Shown here: piece by piece, positions 48,231 through 58,659 of the stretch
Layout of the letters: each line of letters opens with the position of its first letter
Numbering within the stretch: position 1 is the stretch's first letter
Source: Streptococcus sanguinis
Lineage (GTDB): Bacteria > Bacillota > Bacilli > Lactobacillales > Streptococcaceae
Assembly: GCF_013343115.1 (NCBI RefSeq)
Contig: NZ_CP054570.1
Location: forward strand, 1,488,001 to 1,552,000
Length of the DNA stretch: 64,000 nt
Direction: 5' to 3'
Translations under genes and position numbers: made by a program
The notes under the pieces: model-generated
Database searches by the model: none
What the model saw: only the letters and a program-made list of their open reading frames with translations
Told to the model about the DNA's origin: nothing

Positions 48231-49058
48231 TTACTTGATATCTTTTGCATCTGGCAGGTAAGAACCGCCAAAGAATTCTTGTGAAAGTTTTTCAAGCGTA
48301 CCGTCCTCATAGAGTTCCTTGATTCGCTTGTTGACAAATTTTTGCAGGTCTTCCTGACCGCTTGCAATAATCGGATAGACATAAGGCTGCTGGTCGCTTG
48401 GAAGCTCAATCACTTCCAGATTTTTCAAGCCTTGGTCTTTGATAATAGACTCTACAGTTATGCGCTCAAAAACCTTATAGTCCGTACGGCCGTCATTCAG
48501 ATTGGCCAAGATTTGCTGAATGGTTCCGTCCGTATAATTGATTTTTGTCGGATTATCGCTATGTTCCTTGTTATAGTCCTCTAGTTGCTGAGCTGTTGAA
48601 GTCCCCTGAACAACCTCAGTAGACTTGCCGCCAATGTCATCCAGCGATTTGATGCCCTCACCCTTACGGACAACTAAAACTGTTGGATTTTTCGCATATG
48701 GACTAGCATAGAGATATTTGTTAGCCCGTTCTTCAGAGTAGCTGATATTATTGGCACCGATCTGGTAGCGATCGCTGTCCAGACCTGAGAAAATAGAAGC
48801 CCACTTGGTCTTATTGAAATTGACTTCATACTTGTCTGAGTCCTTAAAGATAGCACGAAGGACTTCGATATCGTAGCCAGTCAGTTTACCGTCTTTATCC
48901 TCGTATGAAAATGGTTTGGTCGTTCCCACTGTTCCGACTTCTACCTTTATTTTCTCTGTTTTCTTATTACTTGATGATGAGCAAGCCACCAAGGCACCAA
49001 TGGCCAAGACACTGACAGCCGCCAGAGAGAAGTATTTCAAGGTTTTCTTCAGGTTCAT
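48231..49058 (-). CDS. Amino-acid ABC transporter substrate-binding lipoprotein
   Basis: A 275-residue family-3 binding protein. The signal peptide ends in a lipobox, ALVAC (Cys26), followed by a Ser/Lys-rich linker. [26 protein letters not shown] is the start of the binding fold (polar amino acids or cystine). The ATG at 49058 follows AGGAGG; the frame to 49094 is longer but would precede that site. No permease or ATPase gene is beside it, so it must work with one encoded elsewhere. Two M20 peptidase genes flank it. Confidence 0.9.
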   Translation of the reverse strand: MNLKKTLKYFSLAAVSVLAIGALVACSSSSNKKTEKIKVEVGTVGTTKPFSYEDKDGKLTGYDIEVLRAIFKDSDKYEVNFNKTKWASIFSGLDSDRYQIGANNISYSEERANKYLYASPYAKNPTVLVVRKGEGIKSLDDIGGKSTEVVQGTSTAQQLEDYNKEHSDNPTKINYTDGTIQQILANLNDGRTDYKVFERITVESIIKDQGLKNLEVIELPSDQQPYVYPIIASGQEDLQKFVNKRIKELYEDGTLEKLSQEFFGGSYLPDAKDIK

Positions 49059-49176
49059 ATTTCGAATTCCTCCTAAAAAGTCTTTCTTTATCATATCAAA
49101 TAAGGAGAAACTTGACCATTATATATTTTTTATGGAGGTGATAGCTTTTCTTTATCAGCTTTGAGGCAGTCATTAT

Positions 49177-50319
49177 TTAAGCTTTCTGCCTGTAGTGCTG
49201 CAGGAGAAAGAGGGCGCTCTCCACATAGTAAGGAACGGAAACTTTGAAAGCTTCGTCGTCAATGATCATGCTGTCGTGATGGAGGTCAGGAGCATTTTCT
49301 GCCCCATTTGAGCCGATAAAGGCAAAGACGCCTGGAAGCTTCTCCTGATAAAAGGCAAAATCTTCTCCAGCCGAGGATGGATTGGCTGGCAGAACCTCTG
49401 CCAGATTCTGTGAGTGCTCATAGAGCAGCTCGGCCAATTCGGGATCGTTATAGGTCACTGGCGGTGTATGGTCCCAAGAAATCCTGACTTGAGCTCCAAA
49501 ATTCTCTGCTGTATTCTCTACAATTCGGACAAAGTCTTCCTTGAGACGCTGCTGCAAGGTCGGATTGAAGCTGCGAATGGTTCCTTCAAAAAAGCCTGAC
49601 TGCGGTAGTACATTCCAAGTCGCTCCAGCTTCTATATGGGTTACAGATAAGACAGCTGCTTCAAAAGGAGACACTATGCGGGCCACTAGAGCCTGCAGAT
49701 TTTGAATCATACTGGTTAAGGTCAATACTGTATCAACCCCCAGATCTGGCCTAGCCGCATGACTGCTGACTCCTTCTACCTCAACCTTAAACTTCTCAAC
49801 CCCAGCCATCATGGATCCAGCTTTAAGTGCCAGCTGCCCCGCCTTAAGCTGGGGCATATTGTGAAAGCCGATAATAGCAGACACATCGTCCAGCAAACCA
49901 GTCGCAAGAACCTGACTAGCTCCCTGAGAAGTTTCCTCAGCCGGCTGAAAAATCAGACGAACTGTCCCTCTCAAATCATCTTCCATAGCCTTGAGCAGCT
50001 CCGCTGCTCCCAAGAGGCTGGTCTGATGAAAATCATGGCCGCAAGCGTGCATGACGCCTGAATTCTGACTGGCGTAAGGCAGACCAGTCCGCTCCAAAAT
50101 GGGCAGAGCATCGATATCAGCCCTCAGGGCAATAACCGGCTTGCCAGAGCCAACCTCGGCAACTAGGCCCGTTTTCAGATCAGATTCCAAAATCCTAATC
50201 TCCAAATCTTCCAGGTAGGCTTTTAGGAAAGCCGTCGTTTCAAATTCCTGCCCAGACAGCTCTGGATGCTGATGAAGATAATGCCGCATTTGCATCAGTT
50301 TATCATAAAATTTTTTCAT
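49177..50319 (-). CDS. M20D-family amidohydrolase
   Basis: A 380-residue metal-dependent amidohydrolase of the hippuricase / N-acyl amino acid / N-acetyl-diaminopimelate deacetylase type. It has ALRADIDALPI, MHACGHDFHQTSLLGAA (metal Cys and His) and QPAEETSQGA (metal Glu). The ATG at 50319 follows AAAGGAG; the longer frame to 50493 crosses non-coding sequence. Substrate specificity cannot be told from motifs. It is transcribed toward the binding protein gene. Confidence 0.9.
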   Translation of the reverse strand: MKKFYDKLMQMRHYLHQHPELSGQEFETTAFLKAYLEDLEIRILESDLKTGLVAEVGSGKPVIALRADIDALPILERTGLPYASQNSGVMHACGHDFHQTSLLGAAELLKAMEDDLRGTVRLIFQPAEETSQGASQVLATGLLDDVSAIIGFHNMPQLKAGQLALKAGSMMAGVEKFKVEVEGVSSHAARPDLGVDTVLTLTSMIQNLQALVARIVSPFEAAVLSVTHIEAGATWNVLPQSGFFEGTIRSFNPTLQQRLKEDFVRIVENTAENFGAQVRISWDHTPPVTYNDPELAELLYEHSQNLAEVLPANPSSAGEDFAFYQEKLPGVFAFIGSNGAENAPDLHHDSMIIDDEAFKVSVPYYVESALFLLQHYRQKA

Positions 50320-50499
50320 GGCCGACTCCTTTACTCGAATACACCTATCTACCATCCAGTATAGCACAAAGCTGGACGCAGAAACAAAAATAGAGAGCAA
50401 ATAATCAATAATCAGCCCTCTAATTTTTGTACTATGACTTTTGTACTTTACCATACTTAGCTGCATTGGTAAATACAGTTTGATACTTCTCATTACAGA

Positions 50500-50525
50500 A
50501 AAACCTGTAGCTCCAACTACAGGTC
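50500..50525 (-). terminator. Terminator of yebC
   Basis: Minus-strand ACCTGTAG and CTACAGGT arms with a six-base loop and TTTTTC, ten bases after the yebC stop. Confidence 0.9.
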
Positions 50526-50533
50526 AAGTATCT

Positions 50534-51250
50534 TTAGAATCCATCTACATTCGTATAGATTTTTTGGACATCTTCATCGTCTTCTAAAACGCTATAAAGT
50601 TTTTCAAAAGTTTCCAGATCGTCACCAGTCAACTCTACTTCGGACTGAGGAATCATTTCTAGTTCGGTTACTTGGAATTCTTGAATGCCAGATTCACGCA
50701 GAGCCACGATAGCCTTGTGAAGGTCAGTTGGCGCTGTATAGACAGTGATGCTTCCTTCTTCTGCTTCAACATCATCAACATCCACATCCGCTTCCAGCAG
50801 CTGTTCAAAGACGCTGTCGGCATCGTCACCCGCAAAGACAATCACACCTTTATTATCAAACAAATAGGATACAGAGCCGCTAGCTCCCATATTACCGCCA
50901 TTTTTACCAAAAGCAGCACGGACATTGGCTGCAGTCCGATTGACATTTGAAGTCAGAGTATCGACAATCAGCATAGAACCGTTTGGCCCAAATCCTTCAT
51001 AGCGGCCTTCAGTAAAGGTTTCGTCGGTGTTTCCTTTTGCCTTATCAATAGCTTTGTCAATAACATGCTTCGGCACCTGAGCCTGCTTAGCTCGGTCAAT
51101 AACAAATTTCAAAGCTGTGTTAGACTCTGGATCTGGATCACCTTTTTTAGCCGCTACATAGATTTCTACACCAAACTTAGCATACACTTTTGAGTTTGCG
51201 CCGTCTTTGGCCGTTTTCTTTGCCACAATATTGGCCCATTTACGTCCCAT
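50534..51250 (-). CDS. yebC: YebC/PmpR-family DNA-binding or translation-linked protein
   Basis: A 238-residue protein of the YebC/TACO1 family: [20 protein letters not shown] at the start, [33 protein letters not shown] and the acidic C-terminus. The family was long called transcriptional regulators; later work ties members to easing of ribosome stalling at proline-rich stretches. GGAG lies before the ATG. It is a single-gene unit with its own terminator. Confidence 0.95.
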   Translation of the reverse strand: MGRKWANIVAKKTAKDGANSKVYAKFGVEIYVAAKKGDPDPESNTALKFVIDRAKQAQVPKHVIDKAIDKAKGNTDETFTEGRYEGFGPNGSMLIVDTLTSNVNRTAANVRAAFGKNGGNMGASGSVSYLFDNKGVIVFAGDDADSVFEQLLEADVDVDDVEAEEGSITVYTAPTDLHKAIVALRESGIQEFQVTELEMIPQSEVELTGDDLETFEKLYSVLEDDEDVQKIYTNVDGF

Positions 51251-51384
51251 TGGAGATTCTCCTTTTGATAAATTACATTTTTAATCTTTCTTATTATAAC
51301 ACAGGGAATCAGAAAAATCACTAAGAAAAAATGATAGCTTTTAGAAGAACCAGCTTGGTTTCTTTAACTTTACACCTATTTCTA

Positions 51385-51425
51385 TTCCATAAAAAATCCA
51401 GCCGCTAACACAGCAACTGGACGGT
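51385..51425 (-). terminator. Terminator after the 184-residue membrane protein gene
   Basis: Minus-strand TCCAG and CTGGA outer arms with an inner GC-rich pair, then TTTTTTATGG. Confidence 0.6.
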
Positions 51426-51490
51426 AAATTCTATTTCCTGAAACTAGCAGGTCTGTCATAGCGGACCTTTACCGAAATCCATCAAAAATA

Positions 51491-52045
51491 TCACTGATAA
51501 TTTTTCACAATAGGCAAATCCGGTTTGCATCTGCTTAAACAGGCAAAAACATCCTCTATTCGGCCATCTAAAAAAGTGACATCTACTCGAACGGACTTGC
51601 CATGATAAGGCTTGACATATAGGTAGTCTCTCCGATAGTACCTGACTCCCAGTCGAAAAGAAGCCTGCCCATCAGAAGTTCTTCCCCAAGCCGGCCGGTA
51701 AAAGACACTTTCCAGCTGATTCCAAGCAAAGCTATGCTCTTTCAAGAAAGCTCCTCGCACGGTCAAGCCCCATTCTGTTCCCGCAAGAACAAAGCACTTT
51801 TTACTCAGCTTGCGTCCCGCATGAACTATTGCAAAGATTTCGACTACAGCAGTCATGAAAAAAGCAAGTATAAAAGGCAAACTGAACGAGCGTATTCCTG
51901 CTCCAGGCATAGCCTTTTCGAAAGAAAATAGTATAAAGTAAGCTAAAGTTCCGAAAATAAGGCTTAAGGCTAAAAAAACAGATGCCAAGATGACTATGGT
52001 CAAATAGAGTCCTCTACGGTAGCGAAAAGCAAACAATAAAGGCAT
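51491..52045 (-). CDS. Membrane protein of unknown function
   Basis: A 184-residue protein with two hydrophobic segments (residues 16-40 and 52-73) and a soluble C-terminal domain with a PH-like or YcxB-like look (FVLAGTEWGLTVRGAF, then HSFAWNQLESVFYRP). I do not recognise a named family. It lies 41 bases after the lipoprotein gene on the same strand. Confidence 0.65.
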   Translation of the reverse strand: MPLLFAFRYRRGLYLTIVILASVFLALSLIFGTLAYFILFSFEKAMPGAGIRSFSLPFILAFFMTAVVEIFAIVHAGRKLSKKCFVLAGTEWGLTVRGAFLKEHSFAWNQLESVFYRPAWGRTSDGQASFRLGVRYYRRDYLYVKPYHGKSVRVDVTFLDGRIEDVFACLSRCKPDLPIVKNYQ

Positions 52046-52086
52046 GACTTTTCCTTTCTTTCTCAGCTAATAGTTTTGCTTATGCT

Positions 52087-52890
52087 TTACTGAGGCGCCT
52101 TAAACTCATCTTCCTCTACCTTATTCCAGTCAGAATATTGAGTATCTGTTTGAACATCCAAACTACCTTCTTCACCTTTATAAGATAGACCTAGCTTAAA
52201 GTCTTTTAAGAATAAGGTCTTTTTATCCAAGCGTACTTCTAACGTTTTATCCATATCAGCCTGAGTAACACCTGTCAGCTCTAGTTTGAATTCTTCACCA
52301 AAGAGCCCCAGCAAGTCAGCATTTTTACTGCTTAATTTAAAGACATATTCATCACCGCTTTCCTTTACAGTGACATCATCAGCCATTTGATAAAAGCCAT
52401 CCATGAGTTTGAAATAATCGGGCTGAACATAATAATCTGCCCCGCTTCCCATTTCTTGCTTAGTCCATGTTCCATTTTTAGAAGAACGAGTATACAAAAG
52501 TTTATTCTCTCCGCCTGGCATAATCGCTTCTTGATAACTCTCCTGACCGCTCTCTTTTCCATCTATGATTAAATGCCCCTTGGCCAGCTCATCCGTGCTT
52601 TTATCATAGAGAAGATCCCCGCTCATCGTTTGAGTTTTATTGGAACCATCAACAGTGATAGATAATTTCACCTTCATTTTCATTGAAGTTAGATCTTCAT
52701 TCGCAGTTTCTGCTTTCTCCAAGAGTTCTTCAATATCATCAGAAGAAGTATTCTTTTGGCTCTCACGGGAGCTATTCTCAGTTCCACCCTGATTCTTTTG
52801 AGAATGCTTCTGCCCAATTAAGCTACAAGCCCCTAAACTAAGCGTAAGCAAGGCTGTAAGGGCCATAAAGGTAATCTTTTTGAATTTCAT
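52087..52890 (-). CDS. Lipoprotein with an LppX/DUF6612-like domain
   Basis: A 267-residue lipoprotein. The signal peptide ends in LSLGAC (Cys22). A Ser/Asn/Gln-rich linker follows, then a domain with alternating beta pattern (MKMKVKLSITVDGSNKTQTM, later FKLELTGVTQADMDKTLEV) typical of LolA/LppX-like or DUF6612 proteins, which may bind lipid. The ATG at 52890 follows AAAGGAGG. No partner gene is obvious. Confidence 0.8.
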   Translation of the reverse strand: MKFKKITFMALTALLTLSLGACSLIGQKHSQKNQGGTENSSRESQKNTSSDDIEELLEKAETANEDLTSMKMKVKLSITVDGSNKTQTMSGDLLYDKSTDELAKGHLIIDGKESGQESYQEAIMPGGENKLLYTRSSKNGTWTKQEMGSGADYYVQPDYFKLMDGFYQMADDVTVKESGDEYVFKLSSKNADLLGLFGEEFKLELTGVTQADMDKTLEVRLDKKTLFLKDFKLGLSYKGEEGSLDVQTDTQYSDWNKVEEDEFKAPQ

Positions 52891-53071
52891 GAGTCTTCCT
52901 CCTTTGAGACATGGATATAAAAGATAATCATTCAATCAAGCCCAGCAAAGTTTTATTAACCAAATGTTAGCTTTCATACCTACAGTCAAACCACTAAAAA
53001 GCAAATTATGCTCCTTAGCAAAAACAAGTTTATTTGTTTATTATACCATTTTTTATTTACCGTCGCAAACA

Positions 53072-53096
53072 AAGCAAAAAGGCTGAATATTCAGCC
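53072..53096 (-). terminator. Terminator of tmcAL
   Basis: Minus-strand AAGGCTGA and TCAGCCTT arms followed by TTTGC, immediately after the stop codon. Confidence 0.85.
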
Positions 53097-54191
53097 TTAC
53101 TTGTCTTTCATAATCGGAACCCGTCCAAAATTCTGTTCCGTAAGTGCAGGATTGCCTAGCTGATAGACCTTGTCGGCCTTCTGGGTTAGACTATCCCACG
53201 GTTCCTTGCCGATACGGCTGACCAATTCAACTTTTCCCTTAAGTTTGGACAAATGCTGGCGCCCCTGCTCGGAAAAACCTAAAATATGGATGCCAGACGG
53301 CAACTCTTCTTGCCTAGCTCCGACTAGGATATAGGTCAGCAGACGCCGAACCCTAGCCTTGGTATAGCGCTTGGTTGCTACCTGCTCAACTAGATCTTCT
53401 ATGGTCTCACTGCTTTTCAAGGCCACTCTAATCCTGACGGCCAACTCCTGATTGACCTGATAAAAGTCTGTTAAATCCGGACAGGTCACTATCTGGTAAC
53501 GGAGATAAGGAAAAAAGTCCGACCAGATCACCTTGGGAGCCGTTTCAAGCAAGTGATAGGCTGGGGTGAATTTCTTGAGAAAGTCTGGCTGATCCAGATT
53601 CTGACGAAGGGCAGTTGCGGAAGCAAATTCCTGATTAGCTGACAAGGAATGGTAGCCAGCCCCCTGACGTTGAATCGGACACAGCTTTATAGCCTTTCCC
53701 GCCACAGCCTTAGCATAGGCCAAGCCTAAGATATGATTGGGCGTAGAGCCTGAGAAATTGAGCCCTGCAAACTCCTGCCACATAGCCTGAGTCTTTTGAG
53801 GATAGGAGAGGGAATCAGACAAGCCAGCCAGATAAGCCTCCATCTGCTCTGCCTTTTCACCATAGACCTTGGAAATACTCTCATAATCCAGCACTTCCTC
53901 AGTTCCAAAAGTCAGCTGTTCGATGCCCAGTCTCTCTAAAATATCTACTGCCCCCTTAGCGAAAAAGTCTGCCGCCTGAACGCTGACCAAGAAAGGCAGC
54001 TCAAGGACCAAATCCGCTCCCGCTTCTAAAGCCATCTGTGCCCGAGTCCACTTATCCACGATAGCCGGCTCCCCTCGCTGAACAAAATTACCACTCATAG
54101 CGATAATTTTCAGACCAGCAGCCTGCTCCAGCAGATATTTGTGCCCATTATGAAAAGGATTAAACTCTGCGATAATACCGGTAACTGTCAT
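53097..54191 (-). CDS. tmcAL: tRNA(Met) cytidine acetate ligase TmcAL (YlbM)
   Basis: A 364-residue enzyme that makes N4-acetylcytidine in the elongator tRNA-Met anticodon with acetate and [23 protein letters not shown] is the N-terminal nucleotidyltransferase motif (HxGH); [15 protein letters not shown] and LVLELPF follow. The ATG at 54191 lies one base after the methyltransferase stop codon; the longer frame to 54305 lies inside that gene and is rejected. Confidence 0.93.
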   Translation of the reverse strand: MTVTGIIAEFNPFHNGHKYLLEQAAGLKIIAMSGNFVQRGEPAIVDKWTRAQMALEAGADLVLELPFLVSVQAADFFAKGAVDILERLGIEQLTFGTEEVLDYESISKVYGEKAEQMEAYLAGLSDSLSYPQKTQAMWQEFAGLNFSGSTPNHILGLAYAKAVAGKAIKLCPIQRQGAGYHSLSANQEFASATALRQNLDQPDFLKKFTPAYHLLETAPKVIWSDFFPYLRYQIVTCPDLTDFYQVNQELAVRIRVALKSSETIEDLVEQVATKRYTKARVRRLLTYILVGARQEELPSGIHILGFSEQGRQHLSKLKGKVELVSRIGKEPWDSLTQKADKVYQLGNPALTEQNFGRVPIMKDK

Positions 54192-54192
54192 C

Positions 54193-54927
54193 TCATTTCT
54201 CCGCCACAAAGAACCAACGAACGCTCTTGTCAGTCGGCTCCTTGTCCTCAAAGTCCGCATAAACCTTGACATTCTTAAAGCCAGTCTGCTCCAGCAAGAT
54301 ATCATAGGTCAGGATCTCATAGGTCCGCTCCTCATGCACCTCATCATGGCGCGTGAAGCGCCCATCTTCGTCTTGGACAAAGAAGGTCAGCTCATGCACG
54401 ATGGAATGAGGCGGTTCGTCCGCATAAGAATCCCAGACCATAGCAAAGGTTTCAGCATTTTCATGATAAGAATAGCCAGGAAAAACCTCGTCAATCTGGT
54501 AAATCGAGTGCACGTCAAAGATAAAACGACCGCCCTCATTTAGATGCTGGTAGACTTGAATGAAAACCTGACCGACATCGACTTCGTCTTCCATATAGCA
54601 AATCGAGTCCGAATAACAAGTCACCAAATCAAACTGACCGACGCCACTCAAATCCAGCATATTGCCCTGGATAAAGGGAATATCCAAACCGGCCTCTCTG
54701 CTACGTTTCTCCGCCAAATCCAGCATTTCCTGACTAAGGTCCAACCCCGTTACATCAAAACCAGCTTGCTTAAAATAAATGGACTGAATGCCCGTACCAC
54801 AGGCCAACTCCAGCAGCTTTTTCTTATCCTTGGGAAAATGACGCAGGCTGAAATCTGTCCACTTCTCATACAAAGAATCATCCATAATCGCATCGTAAAC
54901 CGACGCGAAGGTTTCATAAGTTGCCAT
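54193..54927 (-). CDS. Class I SAM-dependent methyltransferase
   Basis: A 244-residue methyltransferase. [19 protein letters not shown] (residues 39-57) is motif I, followed by [14 protein letters not shown] (motif II) and [13 protein letters not shown]. The substrate is unknown. The position between rsfS and tmcAL is conserved in streptococci, so it may act on RNA or a translation factor, by context only. Confidence 0.88.
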   Translation of the reverse strand: MATYETFASVYDAIMDDSLYEKWTDFSLRHFPKDKKKLLELACGTGIQSIYFKQAGFDVTGLDLSQEMLDLAEKRSREAGLDIPFIQGNMLDLSGVGQFDLVTCYSDSICYMEDEVDVGQVFIQVYQHLNEGGRFIFDVHSIYQIDEVFPGYSYHENAETFAMVWDSYADEPPHSIVHELTFFVQDEDGRFTRHDEVHEERTYEILTYDILLEQTGFKNVKVYADFEDKEPTDKSVRWFFVAEK

Positions 54928-54939
54928 ACTTTTCCTTTC

Positions 54940-54975
54940 AAAAATAGCCCAGCCAGCAGGCTGACTGAGCTAAAT
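54940..54975 (-). terminator. Hairpin between rsfS and the methyltransferase gene
   Basis: Minus-strand TAGCTCAGTCAGC and GCTGGGCTA-type arms (some mismatches) with TTTTTG after. It may attenuate or end the rsfS transcript. Confidence 0.6.
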
Positions 54976-55001
54976 TCTGCTTTCTGCCTAAGGGCAAAAA
55001 A

Positions 55002-55367
55002 TCACTTGTTTTTTTCTTCCAATAAGACTGCAACATCCACACCAGTCGCTTCGTGCCAGAGTTTTTCCAGATTGTAATGCGCCCGCATTTCCTCAGAAAA
55101 GACATGGACAACGATGCCGCCCAAGTCTAAGAGCACCCAGCCGCCAGCTGCGTCTCCCTCAACATGACCAGCAGAAACACCCGCCGCCGCAGCTTTCTCA
55201 CGGATATTTTCAGCGACTGCATCCAGCTGACGACTGTTCATCGAGCTGACGATAACAAAATAATCTGTCACAGTAGTCAGACCTTGCAAGTCCAACGCCA
55301 CAATATCTTCTGCACGCTTTTCATCGGCCGCTTTCACGACCAGTTCCAATAATTCTTGTTCTTTCAT
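55002..55367 (-). CDS. rsfS: Ribosomal silencing factor RsfS
   Basis: A 121-residue protein that binds ribosomal protein L14 and blocks joining of ribosomal subunits in starvation. [38 protein letters not shown] and [18 protein letters not shown] are the family motifs. It follows the cysteine hydrolase gene by nine bases. Confidence 0.96.
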   Translation of the reverse strand: MKEQELLELVVKAADEKRAEDIVALDLQGLTTVTDYFVIVSSMNSRQLDAVAENIREKAAAAGVSAGHVEGDAAGGWVLLDLGGIVVHVFSEEMRAHYNLEKLWHEATGVDVAVLLEEKNK

Positions 55368-55376
55368 AGTTCCTCT

Positions 55377-55880
55377 TTAATTAAAAATGTTTTTGTAATC
55401 TAGAACATCCACAAAACGTCTGTCCCAAATTTTTTGGTAAAAAGTATTTATTTTTTCTGCCGAAGCGTCTTCTCCATCAAAAGTTGTAAAAGCACCCTCT
55501 GGAATGACGAGTTTATAATCAAATTCAAATCCAACTTTAACCGATGCATCTACACAATATTCTGTCTGCATTCCACATAAAACTAGACGACCAATATCTT
55601 CTTTATCCAAGTAATCCTTCAAACCTGTCTCTTTAAATATACTATTATACTTCTTCTGAAAGACCTTTTCATCTGACTTCCGATTTAAGAGAGGAGACAA
55701 CTGCCAATCTTCCAATGCACTGTCTTCTGGATTTTCCATATGCTGAATATAGATAATTTCGACACCTTTACTCCTAGCCTGATGCTGCAGAAAGGAAATT
55801 TTATCCATCATTTTATCAGACTGAAAACCTGTTTCCACTAAGATATTTTGTACATCTATAATGATTAGAGCTGTTTTCAT
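55377..55880 (-). CDS. Cysteine hydrolase of the isochorismatase family
   Basis: A 167-residue hydrolase. Asp in [10 protein letters not shown], Lys in [10 protein letters not shown] and Cys in [14 protein letters not shown] form the expected triad. Substrates in this family include nicotinamide and isochorismate, and none can be chosen here. It overlaps yqeK by four bases and is visibly more A+T rich than the genes around it, although the same gene order is known in other streptococci. Confidence 0.85.
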   Translation of the reverse strand: MKTALIIIDVQNILVETGFQSDKMMDKISFLQHQARSKGVEIIYIQHMENPEDSALEDWQLSPLLNRKSDEKVFQKKYNSIFKETGLKDYLDKEDIGRLVLCGMQTEYCVDASVKVGFEFDYKLVIPEGAFTTFDGEDASAEKINTFYQKIWDRRFVDVLDYKNIFN

Positions 55881-56476
55881 TCTTCTATTTCCTTCAAATA
55901 CCCTACAAAGGCATTGTAGGTCTCCAAGGTCTGCGGATAGATGGGCATCTTCTTATGGGCTAGATGCTCCACAGTCCTTGCTGTTTCATAGGCCACAGCT
56001 TGATTGAGTGAGCGCTGAGCCAGCTCTCTGGCCTTGTCAACTCCCGGAAAGTCCCGGTTTTGCTCGATATAGTCAGCGACATAGACCACCTTGTCCAGCT
56101 CAGACATGGTGCCACTGCCCACTGTATGAACCTCGATGGCTCGCAGAATCTCAGTATCTTTCACTCCCAAATCTTCCTGAATCTTGTAAATGCCCGCCAT
56201 GCCATGCCAGACATTATTGCCCCAGTTTTTCAGGTCAGGATCCAGCTTGTATTTGTCAATCAAGGATAGGAAATCCTCATCCGAGACCTTTTTGGCATAG
56301 TCGTGTAGAAGTCCTGCCAAACCCGCTTTTTCGACGTCAAGACCGAAGCGCTCCGCTAATTCTCGAGCAGCCTTTTCCACACCCAGACAATGCCGCAGGC
56401 GTTTCTCGGGCATAACAGTTTCCATCTTAGCCAGTAAGGCTTCACGACTCATACTGATATAGCTTTCATAGGTCAT
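55877..56476 (-). CDS. yqeK: HD-domain Ap4A hydrolase YqeK
   Basis: A 199-residue HD-domain phosphohydrolase. [20 protein letters not shown] starts the domain, GLLHDYAKK gives the HD metal site (about residue 60), and [10 protein letters not shown] and [18 protein letters not shown] are typical. Studied members split symmetrical Ap4A to ADP. It overlaps nadD by four bases, as in many Firmicutes. Confidence 0.93.
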   Translation of the reverse strand: MTYESYISMSREALLAKMETVMPEKRLRHCLGVEKAARELAERFGLDVEKAGLAGLLHDYAKKVSDEDFLSLIDKYKLDPDLKNWGNNVWHGMAGIYKIQEDLGVKDTEILRAIEVHTVGSGTMSELDKVVYVADYIEQNRDFPGVDKARELAQRSLNQAVAYETARTVEHLAHKKMPIYPQTLETYNAFVGYLKEIEE

Positions 56477-57105
56477 AGATAAAGCCCTTCTTTCTTAATA
56501 TAGTCTAAGACCGGCTGAGGCAGCAGGAAATTAGGAGTCCGTCCCTGAGCCAGAAAATCCCGCACCATGCTGGAGGAAATATCCATAAGCGGTACATCTA
56601 CCCAGATGACAGGGTAAGAAGTCCCCGCCTTGTAGCGCGGTCGCTGAACACCGACAAACTGAACCAGCTCAACCAGCTCATCAATCCGGTACCACTTAGG
56701 AAGATAGTCCACCATATCTGCACCGATGATAAAGTAATAGTCCGTATCTGGATGCTGCTCTGTCAGGAGCTTCATGGTGTCGTAGGTATAGGAAATTCCC
56801 TTGCGCTCCAGCTCAATGGTTTCAATCCCTAATCCTGCAATGCCCTCAATAGCCAGCTCCAACATTTTCAGCCGATGCCTTTCATCGATGGTTTCTTTCT
56901 TGTCCACATGGGGCGGCTCGTACTCTGGCATGAGCAGGACCTGATCTAAGCCCAACTGTTGGCGGACCTGATCTGCCACGACCAAATGAGCATTGTGGAC
57001 AGGATTGAAATTCCCACCTAAAATGCCAATCTGCTTGCGTTTTTTATCTTTAACTTCTGGTTCTAAATCCACCTTGGTAAAGGGGGTCAGTAATTCAATA
57101 GCCAT
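56473..57105 (-). CDS. nadD: Nicotinate-nucleotide adenylyltransferase
   Basis: A 210-residue enzyme that joins ATP to nicotinic acid mononucleotide in NAD synthesis. [19 protein letters not shown] near residue 29 is the nucleotidyltransferase motif, [16 protein letters not shown] the substrate motif and [10 protein letters not shown] the second signature. The first 24 residues form a short extension also seen in streptococcal relatives. Confidence 0.95.
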   Translation of the reverse strand: MAIELLTPFTKVDLEPEVKDKKRKQIGILGGNFNPVHNAHLVVADQVRQQLGLDQVLLMPEYEPPHVDKKETIDERHRLKMLELAIEGIAGLGIETIELERKGISYTYDTMKLLTEQHPDTDYYFIIGADMVDYLPKWYRIDELVELVQFVGVQRPRYKAGTSYPVIWVDVPLMDISSSMVRDFLAQGRTPNFLLPQPVLDYIKKEGLYL

Positions 57106-57131
57106 AGGCTGACATCTCCACAGAAATTTTT

Positions 57132-57443
57132 TTAAATTTGCTTGACTTTGACAGAAAGTTTGCGATTTTCCTTCTTGCTGGACTGCTTGTAGAGAATCAA
57201 GATCCGGCCAATCTTCTGCACCGTATCCACTCCGATTTCTTCTTCCAAAATCTCCGCGACCTCGTGGATATTCTCATCCGTATTCTGCAAGAGCGTAACC
57301 TTGATCAGTTCTCGTGCGTCCAGTGCCTGACGGACGCTGGTTTTGATTTGGTCATTAAGTCCATTTTTCCCAATCTGAATGATCGGTTTGAGACTATGTG
57401 CCTGACTGTTGAGAAAGGCCCGTTGTTTTGATGTTAGTGTCAT
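57132..57443 (-). CDS. yhbY: YhbY-type CRM-domain RNA-binding protein
   Basis: A 103-residue single CRM-domain protein of the ribosome assembly set: LTSKQRAFLNSQAHSLKPII, QIGKNGLND (GxxG RNA loop), then LLQNTDENIHEVAEIL. The E. coli relative binds pre-50S particles. It lies between yqeH and nadD as usual. Confidence 0.95.
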   Translation of the reverse strand: MTLTSKQRAFLNSQAHSLKPIIQIGKNGLNDQIKTSVRQALDARELIKVTLLQNTDENIHEVAEILEEEIGVDTVQKIGRILILYKQSSKKENRKLSVKVKQI

Positions 57444-57550
57444 GTTCTTCTATAAGGCTTGAGACAGCTAGGATTCGCTTTGCTCCCCACTGTTCATGGC
57501 CTTTTCCTTCCTTATTTTAAGGAGATCTATTCCCCTTGGTTTCTTGAGTA

Positions 57551-58657
57551 TTATATAATAGCTTTCCGAGTGACAACCGCTACACCCTCTGGCGCCCAAC
57601 CAGCTACTCGGGCAGGTCCACTGACGCGAAGCCAGCCCAGACCAGAGAAAACGATATCCGTCTTGTCCTTGATGGTAAATTCATGCTTGACCAAGGTTGG
57701 AAATTCTTCCTTTTCCTTGCCAACTGGCGGCACTAAGAGACCGCCGACATGCTTGTCATAAAAATCGCTAGCACCTTCCAACTTGGTCCGGTGGAGCTTA
57801 AGCTCATTGTCAAAATAAGCCGTGAAGCCTTGCTTGTCACCTGCCACAAAGTCGAAACGGCCTAGACCACCCAAAAAGAGGGTTTGATTTGGATTAAGCT
57901 GGTAGGTTTTGGGCTTGATTTCCTTTTTGGGACTGATATATTTGAGATTCTTAGCAGAAAGATAGTGAGCCATCTGGTGACGATGGATAATGCCCGGCGT
58001 ATCATAGATATGACTGCCATCTGCCAAAGGAATCTCGATTTTATCCAAAGTTGTGCCCGGAAAGCGCGAAGTCGTAATAATATCCTTATCGCCCGTGATT
58101 TCCTGAATAATGGCGTTAATCAGAGTGGACTTGCCTACATTAGTCACGCCGACCACATAAACGTCACGTCCCTTGCGGCAATGCTCAATCTTGTCAATCA
58201 AGTCCTTGATGGCCTGCTTGTTCTGAGCAGAAGTCAATACCACATCGACTGGACGCAGGCCTTCTTCGTGAGCCCGCTCCGTCAGCCACTGGGTCACCTT
58301 GCTATCCTTGACCGACTTTGGCAGAATGTCCTTTTTATTCCCAACCAAGAGAACATCGTTTCCAGCGACAAAGCGAGGCAGGCCAGGGATGACCGATCCA
58401 TTAAAGTCAAAAATATCGACAACATTGACGACCAAAGCGTCGCTATCTCCAACCTCATGCAGAAGCCGCAGAAAGTCATCATCCGTCAGCTGGACATCGC
58501 TGATTTCATTATAATGGCGCAGGCGGAAACAGCGCTGACAATAGAGTTCACCTGTCTCCAAGCCTTTTTCTAGAGCTGACTGAGGCGTGTAGCCCAGCTT
58601 GCCCTTCTCTTCTGTCTGAATAGGGGCTCCGCAGCCGATACAGAGAAGTTCTTCCAT
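57551..58657 (-). CDS. yqeH: Ribosome-biogenesis GTPase YqeH
   Basis: A 368-residue circularly permuted GTPase for 30S subunit assembly. A Cys4 zinc finger is at the start (CIGCGAP, later CQRCFRLRHY). The G motifs appear in permuted order: LVGNKKD (G4) near residue 105, GVTNVGKSTLINAI (G1) near 173, then DTPGI (G3). It is three bases from yqeG. Confidence 0.96.
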   Translation of the reverse strand: MEELLCIGCGAPIQTEEKGKLGYTPQSALEKGLETGELYCQRCFRLRHYNEISDVQLTDDDFLRLLHEVGDSDALVVNVVDIFDFNGSVIPGLPRFVAGNDVLLVGNKKDILPKSVKDSKVTQWLTERAHEEGLRPVDVVLTSAQNKQAIKDLIDKIEHCRKGRDVYVVGVTNVGKSTLINAIIQEITGDKDIITTSRFPGTTLDKIEIPLADGSHIYDTPGIIHRHQMAHYLSAKNLKYISPKKEIKPKTYQLNPNQTLFLGGLGRFDFVAGDKQGFTAYFDNELKLHRTKLEGASDFYDKHVGGLLVPPVGKEKEEFPTLVKHEFTIKDKTDIVFSGLGWLRVSGPARVAGWAPEGVAVVTRKAII

Positions 58658-58659
58658 GC

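Noticed and set aside
57884..58573. 229-codon open frame opposite yqeH
   Set aside because: It is a shadow of a well-supported GTPase gene with all its motifs on the other strand.
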